Below are positions 1 through 7,645 of a stretch of 21,195 bases of DNA, one piece after another. Position 1 is the stretch's first letter. Every line of letters starts with the position of its first letter. The position numbers and the translations under genes are program-made. The stretch is from Heterotrichella gracilis (lineage: Eukaryota > Sar > Xanthophyceae > Tribonematales > Xanthonemataceae): NCBI GenBank assembly GCA_032358255.1, contig JAULBX010029555.1:1-21195 (forward strand). Direction: 5' to 3'. The notes under the pieces are model-generated. The model was not told the DNA's origin. It made no database searches and was given only the letters and a program-made list of their open reading frames with translations.

Positions 1-2
1 CC

Positions 3-599
3 TGGGCGCAGGGCAAGTTGGCAGACCTCCGGCGCACTGAACTGACACCCCAAGATTCCCGCATCTACCCAGGCTATTACGCCCCAGTCATCGTCATGGA
101 GAACGGCAGGAAGGTGGTCAAGCCCATGCGCTACCAGTGCCGCCCTGAGGGAAAGCCTGCCTCCTTTGACGCCAAGTTCCCAGGCACCTACAACGCCCGC
201 AGGGACAACCTAGAGGGCTTCTGGCGGGAGCAATTCGGATACAGCCACGGCATCCTGGCCATCAGTGCCTTCTATGAGCATGTTGAGCTAAGCAAGGCCG
301 ATGGAAAAGCAGAGAAAGTCATTCTGGAATTCAACCCCAGACCTCAGCAGGTGATGCTGGTGGCGTGCTTGTGGTCCCGGTGGTCGGCCCCTGGAGAGGA
401 AGACCTACTGTCATTCGCAGCAATCACAGATGAGCCCCCAGCTGAGGTGGCTGCAGCGGGGCATGACCGCTGCGTCATACCAATCAAGCCAGAGCATGTC
501 GATGAATGGCTTAGCCCAGACCAGTACACCATCCAGGACCTTTACGACATCCTGGATGACCGGGAGCGGCCCTACTACGAAAACCGAAAGGCTGCATAG
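3..599 (+). CDS. SRAP (YedK/HMCES-like) family protein, 5' end outside window
   Basis: C-terminal part of an SOS-response-associated peptidase (SRAP) family protein. The family shields abasic sites in single-stranded DNA by forming a covalent link through a Cys at position 2. The reading frame is open to the window edge, so the TTG at 18 is an internal codon and the catalytic Cys lies outside. Visible family landmarks are NARRDN (the Asn that contacts the abasic site), AFYEHVE (equivalent to the GFYEW block with its catalytic Glu) and GHDRCVIPI (equivalent to HDRMP, with the catalytic His). The stretch before NAR (GYYAPVIV, PMRYQCRPEGKPAS) suggests the longer subfamily with an extra N-terminal segment, so 100 or more residues may be missing. 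The stop is TAG at 597-599. Family assignment is fairly sure; the long-subfamily call is from memory. Confidence 0.8.
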   Translation, partial: WAQGKLADLRRTELTPQDSRIYPGYYAPVIVMENGRKVVKPMRYQCRPEGKPASFDAKFPGTYNARRDNLEGFWREQFGYSHGILAISAFYEHVELSKADGKAEKVILEFNPRPQQVMLVACLWSRWSAPGEEDLLSFAAITDEPPAEVAAAGHDRCVIPIKPEHVDEWLSPDQYTIQDLYDILDDRERPYYENRKAA

Positions 600-882
600 C
601 TCTATCTAGACACCCAAATCACCCATCCATCGCTTTGTTCACGATGGCGCTTGTACCAACGCTAGCAATCGACCCAAACCGGTCCTCCGCACCCCTGGAA
701 TACCCGCCAGAAAGCGGACACCGAATCTGCTACAAATGAGGTGCGTTTGCCGAGGTCGCCTATGCAGCGATTGCTGTCTCTCTTCGGGACTGCGCTGAAG
801 GACAGGTCTGCTCCAACTGCAGATGTTGAGACTGGGGGGCGAAAAAGATCCCACCCGACGACCTGAAGGCCGTTCTCGACCG
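600..882. other. Intergenic spacer, no supported gene
   Basis: Spacer between the SRAP stop and the 3' end of the converging STAND gene. It holds repeat copy A at 664-720. A 71-codon minus-strand frame (639-854) runs across that repeat, has no recognisable motif and is not called. On the plus strand at about 853-891 a short open stretch reads PPDDLKAVLDRYRS without a start. It could be a gene remnant cut at the edge of the STAND insertion, but it is too short to assign. No rho-independent terminator with a T tract was found. Confidence 0.5.
664..720. repeat. Dispersed intergenic repeat, copy A
   Basis: This 57-bp stretch matches 21114-21170 in the same orientation. It begins with an identical 15-mer (AGCAATCGACCCAAA), then 34 diverged bases, then an identical 8-mer (AGCGGACA) at exactly the same distance. 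By hand count 39 of 57 positions agree, with no gaps. Both copies lie in gene-free DNA near the window ends. The family is not named here; see the matching copy B. Confidence 0.6.
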
Positions 883-3800
883 CTATCGCAGCTGCTTAAT
901 GCGCTCTTGAAGGGCCAAGGCTGTTGGACTTTTCATTGCCACTAGTGCCGCAGCTATCTCGATAAGCGCTTCTCGCGCCTGAGCGTTTTGCGACAGGGCC
1001 TGCGCGTCGGAGCTCAACGCTGTCGCGACAAGTTCCACCAGCGCGTCGCCCGTACCGTCGCGGTACCAGCGACCAGAAGGCTCGCGCTCCTTCAGCATAG
1101 CGGCGAGCCAGCGGAGCCCATCAAGGCGAAGAGGGGCTCCGACGTTCGTCGTAAGGAAGTGGCAGAAGCGCGTGACGCATTCTTCTTCACGAGCCAGGTG
1201 CGTGGCGGCCCAGCGTTCGTAGACATCATTCATTCGCAGAGCCACGCCCGGGTTGAGCCGGGACAGCGCGTCCTCGTTTCCGAAGCCGAGCAGGTCGCAA
1301 ATCAAGCGTTCGCCATAGAACCAGAGACCGGGTTGAGACCAATTGGCGGTGAGGCCGTACTCCGCGGTGGCTCGCCAGACGCGCTCGAATTCCACCGGGT
1401 CGTCTCCTTTCCCGAGGCGCAAAAACAAGCCGCCGATAAAGTGCTGCAGCGCGTAGTGCGCGGCCGGGCCATGGGAGAGAACAGATTCCCACACCGCGCG
1501 CGCTTCTCCTGCGGGTGCCGCAATCGACAGGGCTCCTAGCTTCAGGAGAATGTTGTAGCCGAGGCTTTGGCTCGGCAAGTCGTACTCGCCGTGCTCCTTC
1601 TTTTCGCGCGCCTTGGCGCGCGTGGCGTCGTAGTCCCAGATGCGCAGCGCCAAGCGCGTGTCAAGCTTGCGGTCGCCAGTGCCACTGCCGTCGATGAGCC
1701 AGTTGAACAGGACTTCAAGGAAGTGACCGGCTAGGGAACCGCCTCGTTCGCGCTCCGGCTTTCCATACCAAGTCTGGTCGCCCGCATTGTAGAGCCGCAT
1801 CCGCCGCTGGAAGTCCAAACGTTCTCGACCCGCGACTACACGCTTGAAGTCGAGGTCGTCTAGCGTCGAATTCCGCCCGCGGATCGGGAAGCGCCGTAGC
1901 CGCGCGAGCCACACCTTCCAGGTGCGTTCTGAATCGTCACCATCGCCGTGGTGCGGAGCGAGCATGGTGAGGCCCGACCAGAGAAGCCCCGCGCGGAGCA
2001 GCCGCCACCACGTGGCGCCAAGTTGCTCTCGATTGGCATAGGCGATGCCGACCACAACGGAGGCCGCTCGCGTGTCGCCGCTCGTCAGAAGGCGCAGGAC
2101 AGCGGTCTCCCATTCATCAGCTCCAACTGCGAGCCACATATGCATGACCGCGTAGGCGACGAATTCCAGCTCTCCGCGGCCCCCCAAGCGCTGCCCACGA
2201 ATCTCCTCGCCTGTCGAGGCGATCGCCGCCACACTAGCGTGCACGACTTCTAGCGCGTGCTTCTGTGCTTCAGAGTTCTGGGCGAGCCAAGCGCTACCCA
2301 ATGCGACAAGCGTGCCGGCTGCTGCGAAGCGACATCTTGATTTCGCATCCTCATCATCCCCTTCTTCCCGCGCCTCACACGCCTGGAGCAGATTGAAGAG
2401 GTACGCGGCCTCATCGTCGGTAAGCTGTTGGCCACCTCGAAGCCGTTGCTCGCACTGGTTCGGAACCTGAAGGTATGTGAGGGCGGGCCCGCTATCGGTC
2501 TGCCATGACTGCACCTCAAGGCTCAGTGCGTTGGGACAGACGAAAGCATGGGTTTCTGTGCCCGTCGCCTGGTCGGTGACGGTCTGATAGTTGGAGCGGT
2601 CAAGCACAGCGAAGAGCAGCTTGAACTCCAACGCCTCCTTCGGATCTTTAGGCAGCGCCCACGTCGGCAGCAGCGCTTGAAGACGCCGCGAAACGCCGTT
2701 GTCAGCCTTCAGGCGTTCGACAACGACATCGAGAAACCTCTGCTTTCGATGGGGCGCAAGGGTCCAGTCACGGGCGAAGTTAAACATCGTCTCGCCGCCA
2801 CGGAGCCAGTTCCAAGCAATGAAGTTGTAGCCAACCTGCTCCACGCGTGTAATGTCCCAATAAAACAGGTTCGGGAACGTCAGCAGAGCCGCGAGGGGAC
2901 CCGTCAGCAAGGACGGTCGATACTTGGCGACGTTGAGAAGCACACTGACGAGCGCCGCGGAGTTCCCATCCCAGAGTATCCTCTCGATATCAGCGGTGAC
3001 GTCCTCACCTGCATCGAGCCGCTGCGTAAGCCAGCGCTCCAACGCATCGAGAGCACAGAACAGATTCCCGTTGCTCGTCTCATTGGACTGCGGCCAGCCG
3101 AATACCTGCCGCCAGCCGGGGAAGGTCTTCTCCGACCCGTCCGCAAATTGCAGTATTACCCCGGGAGCTTCGCCAGCTCGCCCCCTCATCACCTCGGTCA
3201 CCCAGCGCTCCGTACAAAAGTTCACTAGTGCGATGAGCGAGGTGAGCGCCTCTTTCGGGGCCAGCTGCAAGAAAGGGAAGAACGGGCTCTTCCAGAAGGC
3301 TGTCGGGTACGCGTCCTCGGCGTATTCGAGGCCGAGGTCCATGTCGAACCGGTCAGACCCGTACTCCCGTTCCGGCTTGTCTTCGATGATGAGCGCGAGC
3401 AGGACTTCGGCCGCCAGCTCTGGCTGCGCACGCATCAGAGACTGGATACCGTTCTCCTTAATGCAGGCGGTCCGGAAATCCATGTCAACCTTGTCGCTGG
3501 CACCCAGCGGCCAAGGCGGCAAACGCTCGCGGAACGATCCCAGGAAGACTGGCATCTGCTCCCGCTCTTCGTACCGGACCTTGTATTCGGCATCGGTCTT
3601 CAGACGATCGGCGTGCGCCTTCGCCTTTTGTAGCTGAACCTCGGCAATACGCCGTTTCACGTCGGCGTCGACCTCTCGGCGTCCCGCTAGTTCAAGTGCC
3701 CAGTTTCCGACCTCAGTTGGCAGGTCGGCCGCGCCGGCCAGTGGTGCGATGTACAGCAACGGCTCACGCATCAAGTACATCACGCCGTGGCCCTTCTCGA

Positions 3801-6150
3801 CCTGAACGGTCCGAGCCATGGCGAGCGCCATCTCCGTCAGCTCCAGGCGAAAAGGCATCAGACTGCCGTTGCGAAGCGTGCGGGGCGTCTTCGTTAGCCA
3901 GGTCTCGATGACCTTGGCGAGAGCTGACGAAACCAGCCCAGACAGTCGCTCCCGCTGGGCGATGAGAAAGCGGAGAACGGGTGGCCAACGGCCAAAGACG
4001 ATCGAACGGTACTGCGCTTCCATGTACAAGCCAACCGCCTCGCTCAGTCCAATTCCCCCGCTGCTCGGTAATGTCGCGATGTGGTGGAAGCGCAGAAGCA
4101 GCCGCGTGAAGTGCTTCGCGCCATTGTCGATAAGGAGGTCGACACGTTCGGTCAGGAAGCGTTCGGCGCTGGGGTCCAGGCAGAGCGCATCAAGGAGGAT
4201 ATCGCCCGCCAACTCGTTCTTCGCGGCCTCTGCGGCCGCGAAGGCGACGTCCCAGGCCGTGCCAGTCGCGGCCGGCTGTCGTAGTAGGAACTGGCCCAGC
4301 ATCCGGAGCGCGTTCGTCCAGAGCGGATTGCCGGCCAGGGCGGTCCACTGCGGCGTGTCCGCCCAAATTTGTTTCAGGAACTGGAAGCGTGCCCAATCCG
4401 CCGCGAGATCGTGCTCGAACTCGATGCGGTTGGTCCTCTCATTTCGGCGCAGCGGAAGCTCTACGGGCCGCAGCGTGAACGTCGCCGTGTCCGTCGGCTC
4501 CAAGTCGGTCAGCCCGAAGCTGCGTTCGAACGATGCTTCTCGCTTGGCGAGGCGCATCATCAACGCCTGCACGTCAGCGCGATCTTTCGTCCAATACATC
4601 CAGATGCGATCGGCAATGGCGGTGTGAGAGGCCAGTCCACCGGCATTCGACCCCATCGCAGCACCCGCCTTGATGACCCACGCCAATGCACGCAGGTTAG
4701 TCAGAGCCGCAATGGTCTCGTCATGTGCGGCCAACCAGCTCAAGTTGGGCGACGACAGAAGCGTCAGCTTCACGGCATCGCGCTTGAGAGTTTCGACCTC
4801 TATCAGATGCGCTTTCCGCTCGGCGAGTATTGTCTCTTCGCCTTCGACCCAAATCTGCGTCTGTGTCTGCGTGACGATGACGACCCGCCACGTCCTTCCA
4901 ATCTCTTCGCCGCCATTCAGCAGGATGGCTTTAAGAAGCTGGCGGATGACGACAAACTCGCCGACCTCGATGCGTTCTGCTGAGTCGATGACCAGCACGT
5001 TCTGAGGCTTCACCGTGGCGTTCAGGACCTGCGAAAGTTCGCGCGTCAATGGAAGGGCGCTGCGCCGCGCCGCGCTGAGCGCCGTCTTCAGGTCTTCCGG
5101 ACCAAACCACACCTGGTTCCAAGATGAATACGCGCTGTCCAACACCGACTTGACCAGCGCCGACTTGCCCGAACCAGACTCCCCAAAGACCACCGTGACC
5201 GGTTTATCGGCGATTGCTACTTGGAGCAACGCCTTCTCCTCTGACCGAGGGACGGCATAGCCAGACGGTAACTCCGTCTCTATACGCGCCTTGTGGTCAG
5301 CGGTGATGTTGGAGAGTGCCTCCCAATCGTGCTCGAAGTCCGGATGATGGCGGAGTCCAAACTGGCCCCGCAGCAAGGACAACAGGTCCGGGACGGTGAT
5401 GGTCCCGCTGCGAAGACGCACCTCCTTCGCGACGCAAATGAGCTCCTTCCAAAGAGCCTGCGCTTCGTCGTCACGACCCGACGCGAGCAAACGACGGCAT
5501 TGCGCGATGCCCTGGATCTCGTTCTCGGAGTACGCGAGTTGCAAGTCGGTCGGCAGCACGTGCAGGCGGCGAATGAGTTCGATGGTCTCCTCGTCAGACC
5601 CGCCTCCGGGCTTCTGGACGCTGTCGAAGACGCGCGACTGCCTCGCATTGCCGCGGATGCGGCTTATCGCAAGCGCTTTGTCCCTGCCACTGCACGCGTT
5701 CTTCACTTCACGCCATGCCGAATTGAACTCTTGATGCGTGTCGAGTGTCACCAAGGCTAGCCCGTCGGTCGTACGGTTGAACGGCCCCTGAGGATCACGC
5801 CACTGCTCCCAGGAGCGCGTTATGAAGTCAGCAGGGAGGCCGGCCGCGGTCACCTGCAAATTGCCCTTCGCCGAGATAGCTAGTCGCCTCGGCGCGCCGG
5901 CCGCCTGGGCTGTCAGTAGCAGGTCGTCGATACGCCACCTTAAGGTCGAGACTTGGGCTTGGACCTGCGTGACCACGCCGCCAATACCCGGCATCTGCTC
6001 ACCGGAAAGGGCTTTCACCAACTGCCAGGCGCTTATCAAGTCTTCGAACTCGAACCCCGCGCCGCTCGTCGACCGCAGCGCCGCGGTCGCGCGTTTCGCG
6101 ATGCCGCCGCGAGGCGCGTTGGGCTTCGATGTGTTCTTAGACGGGGCCAT
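883..6150 (-). CDS. Giant STAND-type NTPase with nuclease-like N-terminus, candidate antiphage sensor
   Basis: A 1755-residue cytosolic protein with no signal peptide. Residues about 30-115 contain GFEFEDL (32-38), an RIDDLLL strand (D75/D76) and AISAKGN (K95). This spacing resembles the acid-D-(x)-x-K core of restriction-endonuclease-fold effectors such as Cap4/DUF4297 or Mrr domains, although the usual E/Q before the Lys is Ser here. A P-loop follows: Walker A GESGSGKS at 323-330, Walker B-like VLVIDSAER at 385-393 and a sensor-like VVIVTQTQ near 423-430. The remaining roughly 1200 residues are rich in Leu/Ala/Trp, look mostly helical and show no motif I recognise, as expected for a target-sensing module. 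The layout effector-STAND-sensor and the size fit AVAST/Avs-like proteins. The start is ATG at 6150 with GAAGG six to seven bases upstream; the stop is TAG. It appears monocistronic. The NTPase is sure, the nuclease fold probable, the defence role inferred. Confidence 0.75.
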   Translation of the reverse strand: MAPSKNTSKPNAPRGGIAKRATAALRSTSGAGFEFEDLISAWQLVKALSGEQMPGIGGVVTQVQAQVSTLRWRIDDLLLTAQAAGAPRRLAISAKGNLQVTAAGLPADFITRSWEQWRDPQGPFNRTTDGLALVTLDTHQEFNSAWREVKNACSGRDKALAISRIRGNARQSRVFDSVQKPGGGSDEETIELIRRLHVLPTDLQLAYSENEIQGIAQCRRLLASGRDDEAQALWKELICVAKEVRLRSGTITVPDLLSLLRGQFGLRHHPDFEHDWEALSNITADHKARIETELPSGYAVPRSEEKALLQVAIADKPVTVVFGESGSGKSALVKSVLDSAYSSWNQVWFGPEDLKTALSAARRSALPLTRELSQVLNATVKPQNVLVIDSAERIEVGEFVVIRQLLKAILLNGGEEIGRTWRVVIVTQTQTQIWVEGEETILAERKAHLIEVETLKRDAVKLTLLSSPNLSWLAAHDETIAALTNLRALAWVIKAGAAMGSNAGGLASHTAIADRIWMYWTKDRADVQALMMRLAKREASFERSFGLTDLEPTDTATFTLRPVELPLRRNERTNRIEFEHDLAADWARFQFLKQIWADTPQWTALAGNPLWTNALRMLGQFLLRQPAATGTAWDVAFAAAEAAKNELAGDILLDALCLDPSAERFLTERVDLLIDNGAKHFTRLLLRFHHIATLPSSGGIGLSEAVGLYMEAQYRSIVFGRWPPVLRFLIAQRERLSGLVSSALAKVIETWLTKTPRTLRNGSLMPFRLELTEMALAMARTVQVEKGHGVMYLMREPLLYIAPLAGAADLPTEVGNWALELAGRREVDADVKRRIAEVQLQKAKAHADRLKTDAEYKVRYEEREQMPVFLGSFRERLPPWPLGASDKVDMDFRTACIKENGIQSLMRAQPELAAEVLLALIIEDKPEREYGSDRFDMDLGLEYAEDAYPTAFWKSPFFPFLQLAPKEALTSLIALVNFCTERWVTEVMRGRAGEAPGVILQFADGSEKTFPGWRQVFGWPQSNETSNGNLFCALDALERWLTQRLDAGEDVTADIERILWDGNSAALVSVLLNVAKYRPSLLTGPLAALLTFPNLFYWDITRVEQVGYNFIAWNWLRGGETMFNFARDWTLAPHRKQRFLDVVVERLKADNGVSRRLQALLPTWALPKDPKEALEFKLLFAVLDRSNYQTVTDQATGTETHAFVCPNALSLEVQSWQTDSGPALTYLQVPNQCEQRLRGGQQLTDDEAAYLFNLLQACEAREEGDDEDAKSRCRFAAAGTLVALGSAWLAQNSEAQKHALEVVHASVAAIASTGEEIRGQRLGGRGELEFVAYAVMHMWLAVGADEWETAVLRLLTSGDTRAASVVVGIAYANREQLGATWWRLLRAGLLWSGLTMLAPHHGDGDDSERTWKVWLARLRRFPIRGRNSTLDDLDFKRVVAGRERLDFQRRMRLYNAGDQTWYGKPERERGGSLAGHFLEVLFNWLIDGSGTGDRKLDTRLALRIWDYDATRAKAREKKEHGEYDLPSQSLGYNILLKLGALSIAAPAGEARAVWESVLSHGPAAHYALQHFIGGLFLRLGKGDDPVEFERVWRATAEYGLTANWSQPGLWFYGERLICDLLGFGNEDALSRLNPGVALRMNDVYERWAATHLAREEECVTRFCHFLTTNVGAPLRLDGLRWLAAMLKEREPSGRWYRDGTGDALVELVATALSSDAQALSQNAQAREALIEIAAALVAMKSPTALALQERIKQLR

Positions 6151-6576
6151 TGCCTTCAGAATGTTTGTAGCTCAGGATTATTGCTTTATCCGGCGGTCAC
6201 AGCAGGGAGTGCAGGCTCCTCGCAGCCCTTTAATGGGCTTGATGCGCGTCATTTAGGTCCCCGATTGCTTGTTCAGTACCACTGAGCACATCGATAAACG
6301 TATGTCCGAGCAGGTGCCAAAGCCACCTCACCGGCAGTCAAAACTTGGGGGACACCCGGAACACCCCCCGGAACGTATCCAAAGCGTCAGAGACTGGCAC
6401 TCAACATGACAGCGACGAGTGACTTCAACCGGGCCAAAGCGGAATCTTCAAAAAGGATGTCCGTAGTCCGTTGAAGCACGAAATCATCGGATCTAAAACT
6501 GACATTGGTCAGTGACGGCCCTGGCCCGTATCGACTAACGAGACCTAACGGACGTCCGCCAATAGAGAAAGCCGTC
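6151..6576. other. Spacer between STAND gene and attC-like site
   Basis: About 425 bp with no confidently coding frame. A 63-codon GTG-initiated minus-strand frame (6387-6578) starts right at the 3' end of the attC-like site, where a next cassette gene would begin, but it has no motif or clear ribosome-binding site and is not called. The segment contains a C-rich run near 6343-6375 with a doubled CCCGGAAC, and the left arm of the inverted repeat described at 6511-6579. The promoter of the STAND gene should be here, but I see no convincing -35/-10 pair. Confidence 0.4.
6178..6252 (-). CDS. Possible 24-residue Cys-rich leader ORF before the STAND gene
   Basis: A short ATG-initiated frame of 24 codons plus TAA. 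It is basic and contains a CTPCC cluster near its C-terminus. Its stop lies 27 nt before the STAND start codon, on the same strand, and a weak purine run (GGGGA) sits upstream of its ATG. It may be a translated leader, a gene remnant or chance; nothing in its sequence identifies a family. Listed only because it is directly in line with the start of the large gene. Confidence 0.15.
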   Translation of the reverse strand: MTRIKPIKGLRGACTPCCDRRIKQ

Positions 6577-6579
6577 ACT
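6511..6579. repeat. 9-bp inverted repeat beside the attC-like site
   Basis: AGTGACGGC at 6511-6519 is perfectly repeated inverted as GCCGTCACT at 6571-6579, 51 bp apart. The right arm overlaps the last box (R') of the attC-like site. It could be a chance match, a protein-binding dyad, or a trace of an insertion at the recombination point. Confidence 0.4.
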
Positions 6580-6654
6580 CAACGCTCATGTTCAGGCGCG
6601 GTATATGCCGAACGAAACGAGGTGAATGACGTCGCCTGGAGCGTGTTGTTAGAG
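6577..6654 (-). other. attC: Candidate integron attC site (78 bp)
   Basis: Read on the minus strand, the order matches a cassette recombination site. R'' box CTCTAAC is at 6654-6648, then a 5-nt spacer AACAC. L'' GCTCCAGGCG is at 6642-6633, followed by a 34-nt centre. L' CGCCTGAAC is at 6598-6590, then a 6-nt spacer ATGAGC. R' GTTGAGT at 6583-6577 fits GTTRRRY exactly. L'' and L' pair through CAGGCG/CGCCTG plus flanking bases, leaving one unpaired base in L'', which corresponds to the extrahelical base used for strand choice by IntI. The R'' box contains the TAA stop of the upstream gene, as is common in cassettes. R'' deviates from RYYYAAC only at its first base. No integrase gene and no second clear attC are in the window. 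Confidence 0.55.
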
Positions 6655-7242
6655 CGCGCCACGGTACAAAGGGCCGCAAAGCGCTAGGAAGAACAAGATA
6701 TAAGGCGCAACATATTCCGCAAAGCTTGGGTTTTCAAAAGAACACGTGAACAGCACCCGAAGGAGAGCTACTCGGCCCTTAATTCCCTTGAAGTACACGA
6801 TGCCATCGCCTGTGCTTTCGTAGCCCTGTACCCAACCGTCTGGGCCGTACGTGCCTTTGCCTATCTTTCCGTAGTGAGCTCCTGTCCCTTTGTCGTAATA
6901 CCAAATTGATTCAAGGTTGAAGCCGCCATCCTGATTCGGTTTGAGTCCTATAGATGCCTCGACGAGGCGGACTAAGTACGGACGACGCACGTACTGCCGC
7001 AATTCTGTGAAGAAGACATTCTTGAATTTTCCCTTGTTCGTCTGCCAATAGCGGAGGAGAAACCAAAGGAGCGAGATCCAAGCGAGCAAAGCAAGCAGTT
7101 CCGGATGCAGGAACTTGAGACTAACGACTTGGATTGTGAACTGATCATTCGCAACCGCCCCGCCGCAGTAGTAGTAGGCGACGAACGCCAGCGAGGTTAC
7201 CGTTAGGTTGCGACGTTCAGCGTTTGAGTCTTGGACAGGCAT
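6649..7242 (-). CDS. Orphan inner-membrane protein, probable integron cassette gene
   Basis: A 197-residue protein of unknown function. Three hydrophobic stretches are visible: SLAFVAYYYCGGAV near the N-terminus, LLALLAWISLLWFLL around residue 50-65, and VAPYILFFLALCGPLY at the C-terminus. A basic/aromatic soluble loop lies between the second and third. I chose the ATG at 7242, which is preceded by TTAGGG, over an in-frame GTG at 7302. The N-terminal run RRNLTVTSLAFVAYYY then comes directly before the first membrane segment. The TAA stop lies within the attC-like R'' box. The DNA is more AT-rich than the flanking oxidase and STAND genes, suggesting transfer. It is transcribed toward the STAND gene but about 500 bp away, so co-transcription is unproven. 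It could be a membrane partner of a defence system or an unrelated cassette passenger. Confidence 0.7.
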   Translation of the reverse strand: MPVQDSNAERRNLTVTSLAFVAYYYCGGAVANDQFTIQVVSLKFLHPELLALLAWISLLWFLLRYWQTNKGKFKNVFFTELRQYVRRPYLVRLVEASIGLKPNQDGGFNLESIWYYDKGTGAHYGKIGKGTYGPDGWVQGYESTGDGIVYFKGIKGRVALLRVLFTCSFENPSFAEYVAPYILFFLALCGPLYRGAL

Positions 7243-7302
7243 TGCACGCCCTAACGAATGATTTGATGGAGAAAACTGGAGGCCTAATGTGCCAATCAGC
7301 AC

Positions 7303-7645
7303 AAGGTTTGTATATCACCCATTCGGGTGAGCCTGCAATGGACGGTCAGCGCTACGTAGCAGTCTTCCAATAGGACTCCCCAAAGCGGTCGTTCACAAAT
7401 GCCCGCAACTGGCCCATAGCGGCTGTCGAACCAAAGCGGAAGTTGAATGTACTGCGTCAAACACCACAAGGCGGGCACGATGTTTTCTATTGCAGTCTCC
7501 TCGCATGCTGAATAACTAGAGAAATCTATCGTTGGAATGCATTTCTGAGTACGTCTCAAATGGACTGAATTTCCCCACATAAACTATTTGGAAGATGACG
7601 TAAGTCAAACCCCAGTGGATCTTCGCGTCCTAGACTTGTGCTCAC
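7303..7645. other. Spacer with no supported gene
   Basis: This stretch separates the orphan membrane gene from the DUF2946-like gene on the other strand. A 94-codon minus-strand frame (7296-7580) lacks family motifs and crosses a repeat-like stretch at 7381-7446. That stretch carries a TCGAACCAAAGCGG phrase reminiscent of the TCGACCCAAA core of the dispersed repeat at 664 and 21114, but the similarity is weak. Promoters of both flanking genes should be here; I could not define them. Confidence 0.4.

Noticed and set aside
988-5260. Many plus-strand frames of 60-270 codons opposite the STAND gene
   Set aside because: They are antisense shadows of a GC-rich gene, low in complexity (Arg/Ser/Pro-rich), and lack motifs or ribosome-binding sites.
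6226-6239. GCCC-TTTAAT-GGGC small palindrome upstream of the STAND gene
   Set aside because: A four-base stem is too short to support a terminator or operator.
6399-6510. Another GTTGAGT box (6399-6405, minus strand) as the end of a further attC
   Set aside because: A CTTCAAC box lies upstream, but the inner L boxes do not pair, so the architecture fails.
6387-6578. 63-codon GTG-initiated frame as a second cassette gene
   Set aside because: Its position after attC is suggestive, but there is no motif, no convincing start signal and no following attC.
7195-7260. GTTAGG ... CCTAAC inverted pair that looked like a second attC
   Set aside because: The boxes are in the wrong order for one attC (R' type before R'' type), and no matching L boxes were found on either side. 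Only the TTAGGG near the membrane gene start might be the edge of a preceding site.
7296-7580. 94-codon minus-strand frame
   Set aside because: It has no family motif or clear ribosome-binding site, and it crosses a repeat-like stretch.
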